Shown here: piece after piece, positions 49,627 to 49,743 of the stretch
How positions within the stretch are numbered: the first letter of the stretch is position 1
Layout of the letters: each line of letters begins with the position of its first letter
DNA from: Oscillibacter sp.
GTDB taxonomy: Bacteria; Bacillota; Clostridia; Oscillospirales; Oscillospiraceae
Assembly (NCBI GenBank): GCA_017937405.1
Contig: JAGBDS010000029.1
Location: 1 to 49,743, forward strand
DNA: 49,743 nt
Direction: 5' to 3'
Translations under genes and position numbers: made by a program
Notes under the pieces: generated by a model
Told to the model about the DNA's origin: nothing
The model's database searches: none
What the model saw: the letters and a program-made list of their open reading frames with translations, nothing else

Positions 49627-49663
49627 ATCGAGGCTTCTCGAAAGAGAGGCCTTGATTTTTTTG
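49627..49663 (+). terminator. Terminator of the AI-2E transporter gene
   Basis: A 13-bp stem (arms ATCGAGGCTTCTC and GAGAGGCCTTGAT, two G-U pairs) with a GAAA tetraloop and a run of seven T. Confidence 0.85.
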
Positions 49664-49706
49664 CCAAAAATTTAAGAAATTGCTTGACACAAGAACAAAA
49701 TTGTGC

Positions 49707-49742
49707 GGCCGCTTTCACTGACTTTTGTCAGCGAAAGCGGCC
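49707..49742. repeat. 16-bp hairpin at the right edge of the window
   Basis: GGCCGCTTTCACTGAC pairs with GTCAGCGAAAGCGGCC, one mismatch, TTTT loop. A TTGACA stands just upstream (49684). It may be a terminator or operator of a gene beyond the edge. Confidence 0.6.
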
Positions 49743-49743
49743 C

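Overview
The window looks like a chromosomal segment of a spore-forming, high-GC Clostridia of the Oscillospiraceae type (Flavonifractor/Pseudoflavonifractor-like; the genus is inference). Reasons: strong GC-rich codon use, sporulation genes (bofA, spoIID), Firmicutes-style neighbourhoods (yaaL-bofA, era-yqzL-recO, rplM-rpsI), MutS2, an M-box riboswitch before mgtE and strict GGAGG ribosome binding sites. No replication origin, CRISPR array, complete insertion sequence or complete prophage was seen.

Layout. 1-3300 is an AT-richer accessory relic of an integrative element: a beheaded ParB gene, a chimeric single-strand-annealing/TOPRIM-like gene, small hypotheticals and an excisionase-like HTH protein. 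3400-5600 holds rpsI/rplM, bofA/yaaL and tadA. 6000-12800 holds a membrane protein, spoIID, a degenerate polysaccharide-deacetylase-like secreted protein and a two-component system with an HtrA protease. 12830-16200 holds a split TSUP permease, Cys-rich small proteins, a ribbon-helix-helix regulator with a repeated operator, and Mg2+-regulated mgtE. 16400-27000 holds radC and a tight uvrB-to-uvrA gene string that encloses an AlgI/AlgJ-like O-acetylation pair, a DMT transporter and a YbaK deacylase. 27500-34200 holds era-yqzL-recO-mutS2, then an acetyltransferase, a nucleoside phosphorylase and an aldo/keto reductase. 34200-43500 holds metA-metY, mscS, nhaC, a LysR regulator, three tRNA-Leu genes, citrate synthase and a sirtuin. 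43500-49700 holds a Cys-less ArsC-like protein, a BrkB family protein, an M29 aminopeptidase, a gamma-carbonic-anhydrase-like protein, a MATE transporter and an AI-2E family transporter.

The most unusual signal is non-coding. At least three loci (before uvrB, after the arsC-like gene, after the tRNA-Leu array) carry a 120-180 bp stem-loop-rich block. Each sits between a gene end and a diverged second copy ('ghost') of that same gene end. The uvrB and arsC blocks are homologous to each other, in opposite orientation, with the same four-hairpin architecture, compensatory base pairs and shared G-U wobbles on one strand. The arsC ghost differs from the real 3' end at nine positions, all synonymous, so the ghost looks like an allele from another lineage and not a decayed tandem duplication. 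A fourth locus (after the ribbon-helix-helix gene) has a hairpin block between two identical 27-bp terminators.

Functionally the window is mostly housekeeping: translation, DNA repair, sporulation, methionine synthesis by the O-acetylhomoserine/sulfhydrylation route, and ion and metabolite transport.
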